Below, in pieces: positions 5,724-14,263 of a stretch of 43,311 nucleotides of DNA. Below the pieces are notes generated by a model that worked only from the letters and a program-made list of their open reading frames with translations, did not search any database and was not told the origin of the DNA. The translations under genes were made by a program, and so were the position numbers. Origin of the DNA: a virus; IMG/VR virus record IMGVR_UViG_3300037963_003546, positions 1 through 43,311 of that record; one strand, written 5' to 3'. Each line of letters starts with the position of its first letter. Positions within the stretch are counted from its first letter, which is position 1.

Positions 5724-7958
5724 TTATTTCACCTTGTATTTAGTGATTGGTTTGGTCCGACCCTCCTCAATCACGGCTGTTAGCTCTCCATGTTCGACCA
5801 TATCGGCCAGTATCTCTTCACGCCGTCGGCGCTCCAGCCATCTGGTGCGGAGAACCAGATCCGACTTAGTGAGCCCCCCGGCCTTCATAATGATGCGTTT
5901 GATCCGTTTGCGCTCGGCCTCGATCTTGTTATCGGCCATGTGTTCGATGATGTGGCGCGTAATCGTATCGGCGCAGCGTTCACTAATATGGTACGCCCAG
6001 TGAATCAGACTTAGGTCAATCTTTGGCGCGACAGGATCGATGCTTCCGGCACCGATCAAAGCAATTTTGAGCGCGTTTTCCATGATGCGTGTGAGAATCG
6101 GCTCGGCCACCGTGTTTGTGATTTCGCGCTGTTGATCGACCAGATCCCGTGATCGCTCATCGATGTACGCTTGCGCCTCGTTTGTAACCGGCACGGTCAT
6201 GGGTGAGGGAACGTGCTGCTGCGTTGCCACATTGCCCATGCCGCGCACCTGATCCTCGCCAATCTCATGTATCTGCTGAAGGTGCGCCAGAACGGCTTTT
6301 GGAGTCGCCACAGTGCGTGACTTAGCCGCATAGGGTATGTCCTCAGTCTGGAAGATCAGCAGCCGTGACAGTGAACCTTCAAGGCTGTTGGCGCTCGATA
6401 GTGAATTGTAGAAACTGCCCGGTGTGCTGAGTCCGTGGATGCACATATTCGGATGCTCGATCTCCCGCCGTTCTCTGTTTTCATCCGCATACTCGATACC
6501 GCGGAATTTACGGTTAGCAGCTGAATAAAGCTCGGTCATGTTATCGAGGATCTGCCGGAGGTGCGCCGGAGCCCTTTCACTATCGGCCATGTGGCCCATC
6601 ATCATGCCAAACTCATCCAGCTGAAACAGGATTGCTGGCTGTCTTGATACGGCTGCAATCATGGCCGGGCCGCTGCCGATCTTTGAGCCGCCCAGGTAGT
6701 TGTCGAGCATGGCCTCAGTGAGCAATCGATCCACGCAATTGATGGCGTGATTCTTCCCGGCGCCAGAGGGTGCGATACCGATACAATAGATGTTTGAACG
6801 AAGGCCGCTGGGTGTTTCGTACTTGCGGCCCATCACGGCCCCTAGCATGGCGAGTGCCGCGCCCAGGTATAGGGTTGGTTGCGGCCTGGGAGCGGTCAAT
6901 TCCATCCATTCGCATATGTCGCCCAGTATGCCGGGCGGCTTGTCGAAAGCCTTCGATTTGTGGATTTGGTCTAAAATCACCGTTTTTTTCGGGCTCTCTC
7001 GTACAGCTGAGAGAGAAATGTCGGGCATAGTATCGAGGAGATCGACGTGAGAGGTCATTCTCAGCCACCCTTTTAGGGTATTTGCGGCTGTTTCGAGGTC
7101 ACAGCTGCTTGCCAACATGACCACATCGATGGCGGTGTGACCCTTACCGGCCCCCCAATCCATGATGCCTTCTGGGTGAATTGATACGTTCGGATTCTCG
7201 ACACCGCGCCAGTGGGCGATCACTCGGTAGCTTCCATCGTGGCGCTGCTTGGTATCTGGGAAAAGTCGCGGCACCCATAGTGAGAGATTCAATAGTGCGG
7301 TTTCGTTGATCTCTTGCCAGATCGTTTGTGCGCCGTCTGGATCTGGATCTGAACGCTTCACATCACGCTCGTTTCTCTCGCGATCTGTATCATCCATGAA
7401 CGGCTGAAGCGCAGCCGTGATCCTGGCGTGGATGTCTTCCGGCAAGCGCGGGAGGTCTTCGAGCGCAACGTCCAGTAGTGAATCATTGGTCAGGTATGTG
7501 TAGGTCATGCCATCAGGATGCAGCGACGGCGGCATGACTGTTTGGTTCCCGTGGCTCAGTAGCTCGAACACACTCTCATTATTAATGAACCATTTTTTTG
7601 GCTTCTCGCCAGAGTACCGGAAGAAACTGATATAGCCTTTCGCGCCTCTCTTTCTGACCGGGCTTGGCGGCAGCACGGCCTCAACAGCGGCTCGAACCTC
7701 CGGCGATCCGTAATCGAAGTCACCGGCTACAACGCCGCTCTTTTCGCCGAGCGCCAAGCCAACACCAGCGTCGGGCCATTGCTCCCATTGCTGGTATTCA
7801 AACCTTGTGGGCAGCTGCGAACAGTATTTTTGCCAGCCGCTCATGCCTACCCATTGCTGATTCACAAATCTGCCGGGCCTTTTTTCACCTGGCAGTATGG
7901 GAATGGCCGAATACCCGGCGTCAATCAGATCGATACCGGCCTTGGCAAAGGCGCTCAT
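5724..7958 (-). CDS. Bifunctional primase-polymerase / DUF3987 replicative helicase
   Basis: A 744-residue replication protein. Residues about 5-150 resemble the prim-pol (archaeo-eukaryotic primase-like) domain: AGYSAIPILPGEKRPG, catalytic DFD at 80-82 (VVAGDFDYG), and SHGNQTVMPPSLHPDG near 135-150. A middle region (about 245-300) contains GIMDWGAGKGHTAIDVV. The C-terminal half is a DUF3987-type ATPase with Walker A APSGAGKN (396-403) and Walker B ILFQLDEF (443-450). It probably primes and unwinds phage DNA at the origin. No phage DNA polymerase is visible, so the host polymerase is likely used. It overlaps the upstream gene by four bases (ATGA). Confidence 0.88.
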   Translation of the reverse strand: MSAFAKAGIDLIDAGYSAIPILPGEKRPGRFVNQQWVGMSGWQKYCSQLPTRFEYQQWEQWPDAGVGLALGEKSGVVAGDFDYGSPEVRAAVEAVLPPSPVRKRGAKGYISFFRYSGEKPKKWFINNESVFELLSHGNQTVMPPSLHPDGMTYTYLTNDSLLDVALEDLPRLPEDIHARITAALQPFMDDTDRERNERDVKRSDPDPDGAQTIWQEINETALLNLSLWVPRLFPDTKQRHDGSYRVIAHWRGVENPNVSIHPEGIMDWGAGKGHTAIDVVMLASSCDLETAANTLKGWLRMTSHVDLLDTMPDISLSAVRESPKKTVILDQIHKSKAFDKPPGILGDICEWMELTAPRPQPTLYLGAALAMLGAVMGRKYETPSGLRSNIYCIGIAPSGAGKNHAINCVDRLLTEAMLDNYLGGSKIGSGPAMIAAVSRQPAILFQLDEFGMMMGHMADSERAPAHLRQILDNMTELYSAANRKFRGIEYADENRERREIEHPNMCIHGLSTPGSFYNSLSSANSLEGSLSRLLIFQTEDIPYAAKSRTVATPKAVLAHLQQIHEIGEDQVRGMGNVATQQHVPSPMTVPVTNEAQAYIDERSRDLVDQQREITNTVAEPILTRIMENALKIALIGAGSIDPVAPKIDLSLIHWAYHISERCADTITRHIIEHMADNKIEAERKRIKRIIMKAGGLTKSDLVLRTRWLERRRREEILADMVEHGELTAVIEEGRTKPITKYKVK

Positions 7959-8254
7959 ATTGGCAGATCCGCATCATCGGTTTTGTTTCTGAGTGTGTCC
8001 GTCCAGCCGGTTACGACACATTCGATAAATTGCATCCACTGTTCGCGTGAGCAGCTGACGGCGATGCCTTGTTCCTCGAAGTATTCGCCGCCATACCGGC
8101 TGGCCCCTTCCAGGGCTTCTGTTTCGCTCTTAGTCTTATCTCGCATCTTCAAGCACCTCATCGAACAGTAGTAAGTGTCATTGCCCGGCCTCTTAGCGAC
8201 TGCCGGAGAGAATCTAAACCCCCGGCTTTCACGGGTGCAGATGTGGCAAATCAT
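7955..8254 (-). CDS. Small zinc-finger protein, DUF6511-like
   Basis: A 99-residue protein with CHIC at residues 3-6 and CSMRC about 25 residues later, a likely four-cysteine zinc site. GASRYGGEYFEEQG and a C-terminal EQWMQFIECVVTGWTDTLR helix follow. This layout matches my recollection of DUF6511, a family of short proteins in alphaproteobacterial phages, often beside replication genes; the assignment is by pattern only. It overlaps the primase gene by four bases and begins four bases after the SF2 helicase ends, so it is within the operon. Confidence 0.65.
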   Translation of the reverse strand: MICHICTRESRGFRFSPAVAKRPGNDTYYCSMRCLKMRDKTKSETEALEGASRYGGEYFEEQGIAVSCSREQWMQFIECVVTGWTDTLRNKTDDADLPI

Positions 8255-8257
8255 TTT

Positions 8258-9901
8258 TCATCGGTGATCCATCTCATAGAGAAAATCGAAATCGTAATCG
8301 GTGATCTTGGAAAACTTGCCGTCTTGCTTGACCCAGATCCTCGACGGCGTCGGCAGGGCTCCGCTTTGTAATATCGCTTGCTTCACCAAGTTTGGGCAGG
8401 GGCGTTCTGGCATCCGGCCAGCCCACCACTTCTCGGCCTTGGTTCTGGCGTAACCTTCGTGTTGGAAGCAGATCCACTCGACGGCGACGGTGATAAGCCC
8501 ATCGAAGTAAGTGACGCGCATGGATGGCGGCTTGCCCGGTTTGTTATGGAGCGCGTACTGAGCGTGAGTGACTTTGTGCCATCTGGGTTTCTTCGAGTCC
8601 GACAGGATGTCAGCGAACGAGGCCGTGGCATCGATCTTTGTCTCAGCCGGGGGGAACTCATAACCACAATCGGGGCAAAGCGGCAGCGCGATCAGCACAT
8701 AAGATTTACACTGAGGACAAACCTTGCATGGCGCGCTGCCATCTCCGCGCTTTTCCTTGCTCCGGCCTTCTGCAAGATCCACCGGCCCGTGCCTCTCCAC
8801 GTTGCCAGCGAAGTCTAAAACAAGGCAGTTAGTCTTGCCGGGTGCGTTCCTCGTTCCCCGTCCCGCCATCTGGACATAGAGCCCGGTTGATGCTGTTGGC
8901 CGGAGCATCGCGATCAGATCCAGCTGTGGCGCGTTGAAGCCTGTCGTTAGCACATTCATCGAGGCTATGGCCTGGATCTTCTGATCCTTGAAGTCGGCGA
9001 TTATTCGAGCGCGTTCGTCTTTGTCTGTGTCTCCAACGATGGTTTCGCATTTGATTCCTCTCGATCTGACTTCGTCGCGCACGTTGAAAGCGTGATCAAC
9101 GCCACTACAGAACAGCGCCCAGCTTTTGCGATCATGGCCGTAGGCCACGATCTCATCGACGGCTGCGCGGGTGACTTCCTCGATATCAACGGCGGCTTGC
9201 AGCTGCTGCGGTATGTATTCCCCGCCGCGCTTGCCTACATCACTGATGTCGAGTTTTGTGTCTGGCGATTTACTGATCAAAGGGGAGAGGTAGCCTTGCT
9301 CGATCATGTCAGAAAGCGGAGCCTCGTAAGAGATCCCATCGAAGAGTGCGTTCTCGCCGCTAGTGAGCATCCCCGAATCCATCCGATAAGGTGTGGCGGT
9401 CAGGCCGACAAACTTCACCAGCGGATTGATCTCTTTTATGTCATCTAGGAACCGGCGATACATCGTGTCGCTGTTCGTGGGTATAAGGTGCGCCTCATCG
9501 ATGATAATAAGATCAGCCCACTTTAATTCGTAGGCGCGCTTATAGATCGATTGGATACCGGCGAAGAGAACCTGGGCGTTGATGTCGCGCCGTCCCATGC
9601 CAGCGGAGTAGATGCCGCTCGGACATTGGGGAAACAGGCCCATAGTCTCGGCGTAGTCCTGTTCGATCAGTTCCTTTACATGGGTGAGGACAACAATTCT
9701 GGTATTGCCCCATTGGAGTGCCTCACGGATAAACTGCGCCAGGACAACGCTCTTGCCTGTGCCTGTCGGCAAGACAATGAGCGGGTTGCCCTTTGCGTCT
9801 TGCCAGAATTTATAGAGTGATTGAATCGCGCCGTTTTGATAAGGCCGCAACTCAATCACGTTGTCCTCGATCTGTGTAGAGTTCACCGTTTCGTAGCTCA
9901 T
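8258..9901 (-). CDS. SF2 DEAD/DEAH-box helicase with C-terminal zinc finger
   Basis: A 547-residue superfamily 2 helicase. Walker A LPTGTGKS (44-51), DEAH (136-139), GLTATPYR (166-173) and motif VI QMAGRGTR in the second RecA domain are all present. A CxxC...CxxC zinc ribbon (CKVCPQC, LCPDCG) lies at about 400-425, and a C-terminal extension follows. The architecture resembles UvrB/RecG-like phage helicases that sit beside recombination nucleases. The start overlaps the 3' end of the nuclease gene by 50 bases; GGAGAGG precedes the ATG. Confidence 0.9.
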   Translation of the reverse strand: MSYETVNSTQIEDNVIELRPYQNGAIQSLYKFWQDAKGNPLIVLPTGTGKSVVLAQFIREALQWGNTRIVVLTHVKELIEQDYAETMGLFPQCPSGIYSAGMGRRDINAQVLFAGIQSIYKRAYELKWADLIIIDEAHLIPTNSDTMYRRFLDDIKEINPLVKFVGLTATPYRMDSGMLTSGENALFDGISYEAPLSDMIEQGYLSPLISKSPDTKLDISDVGKRGGEYIPQQLQAAVDIEEVTRAAVDEIVAYGHDRKSWALFCSGVDHAFNVRDEVRSRGIKCETIVGDTDKDERARIIADFKDQKIQAIASMNVLTTGFNAPQLDLIAMLRPTASTGLYVQMAGRGTRNAPGKTNCLVLDFAGNVERHGPVDLAEGRSKEKRGDGSAPCKVCPQCKSYVLIALPLCPDCGYEFPPAETKIDATASFADILSDSKKPRWHKVTHAQYALHNKPGKPPSMRVTYFDGLITVAVEWICFQHEGYARTKAEKWWAGRMPERPCPNLVKQAILQSGALPTPSRIWVKQDGKFSKITDYDFDFLYEMDHR

Positions 9902-10790
9902 ATATAATGTCCTCTCCGTCGATATCGGTTTGCTCCCCGGTCACCAGCTGGGGAATAAAACGGTGTTTGGTGCAGCCCTCCATTTGCAGCTGCAACCCGA
10001 TCTCCACTGGCTCTTTGCCGTGTTCGCAAAGCCAAGTGCCGTCATGTGCTGGCGTCGAGTGCATACAGGTCCGACAGTTCCGCGCTGGCAGCTGACCGCC
10101 GTGGCAGTTCTCCCAGTGGTCGCACCATTTGCATTTGTAGAAACTCGGATCGTCGCTCATGCGCGTTGGCGGCGTTGCGGAATTGATTATCCGGCCAGCC
10201 TTCTCCATGACGCGATCCGATAGCTCCTTGTCGTACTTGACTCGCTCACCGTACAGTTCGTCTGTGTTCTTATTGACCGCGAGGTAGAAGGCGCGGTGCA
10301 TCTCGGTCAGGTGCATATAGATTTGCATCTGGATGAAATGCTCCGGCTTGGCCTTCTCGACGCCGTCCTTTTTTAGTCGCTGAAATGATTTGTCGTTGTG
10401 CGTTTTAAACTCGCCAACGTGCCATGTGGCTGGCGCTTCGATCAGCCCGTGGATTGCGGCGTCCATTGAGCCGCCAAAATGTCCACCGTGTGCGGAGACA
10501 CGCCATTGCCGTCCAGTGTCGGGATCAACATCCATGCAAGTCGCACCCGTGGCGCGGATGTCGCGCACGAACCGGGGCTCCTCATGGTTGCCCGTATCAA
10601 ACAGTCGTAAGATTCTGCCTTCATGGTCTGCGATAGTGACCCATCGGAAGATCGACCAGAGTTCTCGGTCACACTCCCGGCCAATGACAGATGCGCCCAG
10701 GTGCTGCCGCCAGCCGTTGTCGGCTTTGATGCGGTAGGCTTGGTAGATCCGTTCAATTGTCGGTAGTAGGGGTTGAGAAATCGCGGCCAT
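9852..10790 (-). CDS. PD-(D/E)XK nuclease with AddB/Cas4-type Fe-S cysteine pattern
   Basis: A 312-residue exonuclease-like protein. The ATG at 10790 has GGAG six bases upstream; a longer TTG-initiated frame runs through a terminator and is rejected. Asp110 (GGSMDAAI) and E127-x-K129 (GEFKTH) form the nuclease core, followed by HFIQMQIYMH. Cys40 and C220-x2-C223-x5-C229 reproduce the one-plus-three cysteine pattern that holds a 4Fe-4S cluster in AddB and Cas4. A second cluster (C239, C242, C255, C273) resembles a zinc ribbon. It probably acts in DNA end resection with the SF2 helicase and Sak4-like annealase. Confidence 0.8.
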   Translation of the reverse strand: MAAISQPLLPTIERIYQAYRIKADNGWRQHLGASVIGRECDRELWSIFRWVTIADHEGRILRLFDTGNHEEPRFVRDIRATGATCMDVDPDTGRQWRVSAHGGHFGGSMDAAIHGLIEAPATWHVGEFKTHNDKSFQRLKKDGVEKAKPEHFIQMQIYMHLTEMHRAFYLAVNKNTDELYGERVKYDKELSDRVMEKAGRIINSATPPTRMSDDPSFYKCKWCDHWENCHGGQLPARNCRTCMHSTPAHDGTWLCEHGKEPVEIGLQLQMEGCTKHRFIPQLVTGEQTDIDGEDIIYELRNGELYTDRGQRD

Positions 10791-10802
10791 TTTGTACTCC
10801 AG

Positions 10803-10841
10803 AAAAAAAGGAGCCGCCGCCAAGAGGTAAGTGACGGCGGC
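10803..10841 (-). terminator. Intra-operon terminator/attenuator
   Basis: On the minus strand GCCGCCG (10841-10835) pairs with CGGCGGC (10819-10813), then TCC and seven Ts (10809-10803). It lies between the ssDNA-binding gene and the nuclease gene of one operon, so it probably reduces expression of the downstream nuclease, helicase and primase relative to the upstream genes. Confidence 0.75.
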
Positions 10842-10864
10842 CCCAAGTAATCATCAACTCGCGC

Positions 10865-11401
10865 CTAAGTCTGTTGCCAGGGAGGCACACCAGACCCCGG
10901 CTGCGTTGAAGTTGACGGCGCTGCACCAGTAGCAGGAGGTTCAACTGCTGGTGCAGCCGCTACCGGCGTTGGAGTGCCGGTCTGGACAGGAGCTAGAAGC
11001 TCCTTCGCGGTCTTGTCGAAGTCGATGACGTTCTTATCGTCGTAACCGTCTTTGCCTTTTTCAATTTTCACATAGGCGTAGAACGGCTTGTCGTGGACTT
11101 CGTTTGAATCGGTGAAGGCTTGGAGATTGAAGATCCGTTGAATGACCTTTAATTCACGCTGGCCTATGTTTTGAGTAGTCGTATTTTCGTGTTGAAAATT
11201 GATCAGCTGCCAAATCTTGCGCCCGGCATTGGGCTCGATTAGATCGATTTCAAATTTCACCCAGCTGCCATTGCCCTTACTGTTGGGCTGCACATCGGAA
11301 CCTACGATGTGCATATAATATTTACCGGGTGGAACAGGCGTGAACTTTTTATCGTCATGTTCAAGCTCAACGGTGGCGATATCCATTCCGAAATTAGCCA
11401 T
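10865..11401 (-). CDS. DUF669-like ssDNA-binding protein
   Basis: A 178-residue protein. PVPPGKYYMHIVGSDV, then SWVKFEIDLIEP, GRKIWQLINFQHEN and the ELKVIQRIFNL helix match the DUF669 family, phage proteins with an OB-like ssDNA-binding fold that accompany Sak4/RecA-like ATPases. The tail (about 138-178) is a Pro/Ala/Thr-rich linker ending in GVPPWQQT, like the flexible tails of single-strand binding proteins. Its start overlaps the end of the Sak4-like gene by eight bases. Confidence 0.8.
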   Translation of the reverse strand: MANFGMDIATVELEHDDKKFTPVPPGKYYMHIVGSDVQPNSKGNGSWVKFEIDLIEPNAGRKIWQLINFQHENTTTQNIGQRELKVIQRIFNLQAFTDSNEVHDKPFYAYVKIEKGKDGYDDKNVIDFDKTAKELLAPVQTGTPTPVAAAPAVEPPATGAAPSTSTQPGSGVPPWQQT

Positions 11402-12212
11402 TGGATTTTGTCTCCTTCTTTTGACTGAAATAGGGGATGTGTTCCGCGATGGCCGACCACTCCATCGGAAGTGTGTCGGGCATGGCGTAACGATTTTTAG
11501 CGAGATGCGTAGGCCGATCTGAGGTGTGAATTACACGCTCACCAGTGCCGACTGCGCGGTTGTGCTTTTTATTAAAGCCAACGTCAGCTTTGGTCGTGGA
11601 GACCTTATAGTTGCAGAACAAGACGCAATCGGAATGTTCTTGGAGGAGCGCAGATGCCTTCTTATGCATTTTGATCTCGTATCGATCATACGGATCGACC
11701 TCTGGATCGTTGTGCCGGACGATGGCGCTATGTGCGATCTGAAGAATCGTCATGCGCCTCTCGTCGCGTAGGTAGTTGATGCCATCGAGATACTTTTCTC
11801 TGAAGGTTTCGCTGGCGCGGAGATACCCCTTGCCGTAGCCCTCATCCTCGATGGATTTGTGACCACCTACTTTTGCAACATGCTGATGGAGTAGCGACTC
11901 CAACCAATCGCAAGAATCGACAACGAGGGTCTGGAAATCATGGTCTTCCTGGCCCAACGCAATAATGCACTCAAAGACGTTGTCGAAGGTGGTGCTAAGG
12001 TCGAAGGCTGCACCGCCTTTATTGGTTAAAGTTTCCATCATGGTCTTGCCGTCCGGCATCTTACCGTCCAGGCCGTCCTCAGTTCTGATGAACACGGGCT
12101 TGGGCGCGTCAATGCCCAAACAGCTTTTCCCAACGCCCGGCACTCCATAGATAAGGATGCGAGGCGGTTTAACCGTCGTTGACGAGTTAAGGCTTTTGAG
12201 ACTAACCGCCAT
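11394..12212 (-). CDS. Sak4-like RecA-fold ATPase (AAA_24), single-strand annealing
   Basis: A 272-residue RecA-fold ATPase. The ATG at 12212 (GGGAG six bases upstream) is preferred to a 20-codon longer frame. Walker A GVPGVGKS is at 23-30, a VFIRTEDGLDG strand follows, and LVVDSCDWLE (about 105-115) is the Walker B strand. HSAIVRHNDPEVDPYDRYEIKM and DCVLFCNYK match the phage nucleotide-binding/AAA_24 group that includes Sak4 annealases. It lies directly before the DUF669-like partner, the usual pairing. Confidence 0.82.
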   Translation of the reverse strand: MAVSLKSLNSSTTVKPPRILIYGVPGVGKSCLGIDAPKPVFIRTEDGLDGKMPDGKTMMETLTNKGGAAFDLSTTFDNVFECIIALGQEDHDFQTLVVDSCDWLESLLHQHVAKVGGHKSIEDEGYGKGYLRASETFREKYLDGINYLRDERRMTILQIAHSAIVRHNDPEVDPYDRYEIKMHKKASALLQEHSDCVLFCNYKVSTTKADVGFNKKHNRAVGTGERVIHTSDRPTHLAKNRYAMPDTLPMEWSAIAEHIPYFSQKKETKSNG

Positions 12213-12627
12213 TGCTATCTCCCATTTTCTCAATTGTGATTGTTGATTTTTGATTCTTAGTCGTGATGGCACGGGAGAGAGTAGCGAATAAGTCGGGTTT
12301 ATATCGCTTCAACTCTCGACAAAGTTTAGACGACACTTTGTACTTTTCCTCAATTGTTACCGGGTTCATTTCATCCGGCAGTTCTGTCACCGACAAGCCG
12401 TCAGTGACTACGGCCCACATATCAGGATCAACGCTGCGCGAGACTTTCGCGATCACCTTGATGCGGAAGTTCTCAACAAGATGGGTCTGAGTACCATCTT
12501 CAGAATCGCCGATCAGATAGAGCAATTCCTCTTCGAGCGCGATACGCTCCTGTTTGCATTTCTCCTCTTGCGCTTTTGCCCAGAGGAGATCCGACGCAAC
12601 CGCGCCGGGTGTTCGATTACTAAGCAT
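12202..12627 (-). CDS. Hypothetical recombination-module protein
   Basis: A 141-residue helical protein. The N-terminal half is a charged helix (LLWAKAQEEKCKQERIALEEELLYLI), then strands, and the end is KNQKSTITIEKMGDSN. Proteins with this helix-plus-KP/KS-x-v-x-I tail are regular neighbours of Sak4/DUF669 pairs in phages, but I do not know their activity. It overlaps the ATPase start by 11 bases. Its ribosome site (AGGAAAGG) lies downstream of a structured RNA. Confidence 0.6.
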   Translation of the reverse strand: MLSNRTPGAVASDLLWAKAQEEKCKQERIALEEELLYLIGDSEDGTQTHLVENFRIKVIAKVSRSVDPDMWAVVTDGLSVTELPDEMNPVTIEEKYKVSSKLCRELKRYKPDLFATLSRAITTKNQKSTITIEKMGDSNGG

Positions 12628-12676
12628 CTTTACCTTTCCTTTTTAACAGCTACCGCCTTTCCATTTTAGTCGGTGC

Positions 12677-12735
12677 AGGGGGAGCGACGGGGGAAAGGGA
12701 AACCGTCTTGATCCTGGGGAGAGGTTGCTCCCCCT
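12677..12735 (-). other. Structured intergenic RNA element
   Basis: A perfect 9-bp stem (AGGGGGAGC 12677-12685 with GCTCCCCCT 12727-12735) encloses a second stem (GACGG 12686-12690 with CCGTC 12703-12707). It fills most of the 116-base gap between the resolvase gene and the next gene of the operon. No T-tract follows on either strand. It may be a processing or translation-control structure. Confidence 0.55.
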
Positions 12736-12743
12736 ACATCGTT

Positions 12744-13214
12744 TTAGTGAATATTCTCGGCTCCTTCATATTCGACCAATGTCATCGATAGGAGAGCGAT
12801 GGCATCAGCCTCGTTGTCATCAACCGGCTCGAAGCCCCAGCTGCGAACAGCTTCAATCATCGCTTGCTTGTTCGCGTTGCCAGCGCCAGTTGTGAATTTT
12901 TTGATCGTGCCCACTGGGGTGCCAGCGTATGGGATTTCATGGTGTTCGCACCATGCCGTCAGCACGGCAAGGAAACCGCCGTATACATGGGCCGCATCGG
13001 TTCCGGCGTGACGGCGCACTTCCTCGAAAACAACAAGGTCGAAATCGATACCTTGTTTGATTTCGGTGAGCCATTTCTTAAAGCGCACATAGCGCATCCC
13101 ACCGCCTTCGTACCGGCCTACTTTAAAATCCATCACGCCGCTGATAATTGCCGTGTCCTCGCCACTAATCGCAAATCCCATCGTCGTGCCAAGATCAAGA
13201 CTTAATATCTTCAT
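12744..13214 (-). CDS. RuvC-like Holliday-junction resolvase
   Basis: A 156-residue RNase H-fold nuclease. The ATG at 13214 overlaps the previous stop (ATGA). Asp7 in ILSLDLGTTMGFA, Glu64/65 in LVVFEEVRRH, and the C-terminal VDDNEADAIALL (Asp132/133, Asp137) supply the four-acid active site. The segment TIKKFTTGAGNANKQAMI is the lysine-rich strand-helix seen in phage RuvC proteins. It would resolve branched replication or recombination intermediates before packaging. Confidence 0.85.
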   Translation of the reverse strand: MKILSLDLGTTMGFAISGEDTAIISGVMDFKVGRYEGGGMRYVRFKKWLTEIKQGIDFDLVVFEEVRRHAGTDAAHVYGGFLAVLTAWCEHHEIPYAGTPVGTIKKFTTGAGNANKQAMIEAVRSWGFEPVDDNEADAIALLSMTLVEYEGAENIH

Positions 13215-13483
13215 TCTTTGCACTCCCAACTCAGCGCCAAATAATTTATGGCGTCCCTTATTGTGTCTTTTAAGACTTCCTCGTCTGTGATGCCGCCAGC
13301 AATCCGCGCCATTTTTAGTTGCACCATTGCCAGTGCCGCTTTCTGCGCGTTTATTTCGATGCCCAGCTGCGGCCCCATGAGCGCACCCATGCGTTGATGC
13401 ACCTCCACCGCTTCGCCGTACTGCTTGTGCCGCTCGACCAATACATTTTTACACTCGGTCAGCAGGGCGCTGGCTTCACGCAT
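13211..13483 (-). CDS. DUF6378-like phage protein
   Basis: A 90-residue helical protein. The ATG at 13483 has GCGAGG upstream and overlaps the end of the Cro-like gene by eight bases. VERHKQYGEAVEVHQRMGAL, the INAQKAALAMVQLKMARI helix and a C-terminal KDTIRDAINYLALS match the pattern of DUF6378, short phage proteins likened to MazG-type nucleotide pyrophosphohydrolases. An all-alpha house-cleaning role is inference; the catalytic EExxE motif is not obvious. Confidence 0.65.
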   Translation of the reverse strand: MREASALLTECKNVLVERHKQYGEAVEVHQRMGALMGPQLGIEINAQKAALAMVQLKMARIAGGITDEEVLKDTIRDAINYLALSWECKE

Positions 13484-13685
13484 TTGAAACCTCGCCAATA
13501 GGCCAGAGATCTGAGTAGCTGATTAGGCCACCAGACGCTTTGACAATTTTCTTTTGTGTGGATACGCGAGGCTGAACGCTCTCGCCGTTAATGATTCGAC
13601 ATAGTGTCGATGTTCGTATTCCGCACTCGGCGGCAAAATCTGTCGCGGTCCGATTCGTGCGTTTGAGGTAGTCGGTGATCGTCAT
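13476..13685 (-). CDS. Cro-like helix-turn-helix protein
   Basis: A 69-residue protein with a clear HTH: TATDFAAECGIRTSTLCRIINGE. ITDYLKRTNR before it and VQPRVSTQKKIVKASGG after it fit a Cro/YdaS-type repressor. The ribosome site is weak (AAGATAAG). It follows the operator-flanked winged-helix gene and probably takes part in the lysogeny switch opposite the CI-like gene at 14540. Confidence 0.75.
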   Translation of the reverse strand: MTITDYLKRTNRTATDFAAECGIRTSTLCRIINGESVQPRVSTQKKIVKASGGLISYSDLWPIGEVSNA

Positions 13686-13771
13686 CGTTATCGTCTTATC
13701 TTCTGGTTATCAACCTCCCTTCATTTGCTATGACTTTTAGATAAGGAACAAATGGTAAATTCCCAGTTCAA

Positions 13772-14263
13772 TTATGGTTTTTTACCACTTTTTCTATTCG
13801 CCTCTTCGAGCGCCTGAGCCATGTTCGCCATCATGTTTGACCCGACGATGGATCGTGCAAGGTGCAGCAAATTAATGTCCGTGAGGACAGCCATAACGCC
13901 CGCATGAAATTCATCCTCAAGCCGTTTGGTTGGGCGCATTTCGTTATCAATGTAACCAGCTTTTTGGGCCGATTTGATTGTCCGCATGGCGTTAGAGTAA
14001 TCCATGCCTTTGGCGCTGCACTCCGCACTGACGTTCAATTCTTCGCCGGTCCAGTGTGCAACCATGATGCTGTAAAGCAGACCGCGACGTGCTAGACTTG
14101 TGCGGAAAAAATTCAACGCTGGAAATCGCTCCGACGTTCCAATCCGTTTATGGAAGGCGTCAATAAATTTTGTGAAGTGCAGAACGGCACCTTGCCGCAT
14201 GGCATCCGAAAATTCGCGTGTTCGCGGATTTCTGGATTCTGGGATTGCTTTAAATTTAAACAT
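13772..14263 (-). CDS. Winged-helix-like regulator or replication protein
   Basis: A 163-residue basic protein. The ATG at 14263 has GGAG six bases upstream; a longer in-frame start at 14299 would sit inside the operators. The region AECSAKGMDYSNAMRTIKSAQKAGYIDNEMRPTKRLEDEF reads as a winged-helix recognition helix and wing. It is the first gene of the leftward operon, divergent from the CI-like gene. The operator TGGTAAAAAACCA occurs twice before it and once at its 3' end, where it encodes part of the last residues (SGKKP). Autoregulation is likely. Confidence 0.6.
   Translation of the reverse strand: MFKFKAIPESRNPRTREFSDAMRQGAVLHFTKFIDAFHKRIGTSERFPALNFFRTSLARRGLLYSIMVAHWTGEELNVSAECSAKGMDYSNAMRTIKSAQKAGYIDNEMRPTKRLEDEFHAGVMAVLTDINLLHLARSIVGSNMMANMAQALEEANRKSGKKP
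13775..13787. promoter_or_regulatory. Operator copy 3 (TGGTAAAAAACCA, inverted)
   Basis: The complement of TGGTAAAAAACCA overlaps the last codons of the 14263-13772 gene and lies 90 bases before the Cro-like start. With flanking bases, 20 nt (GAAAAAGTGGTAAAAAACCA) match copy 1 at 14274-14293 exactly. It is a probable binding site controlling the Cro-like gene. Confidence 0.6.
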
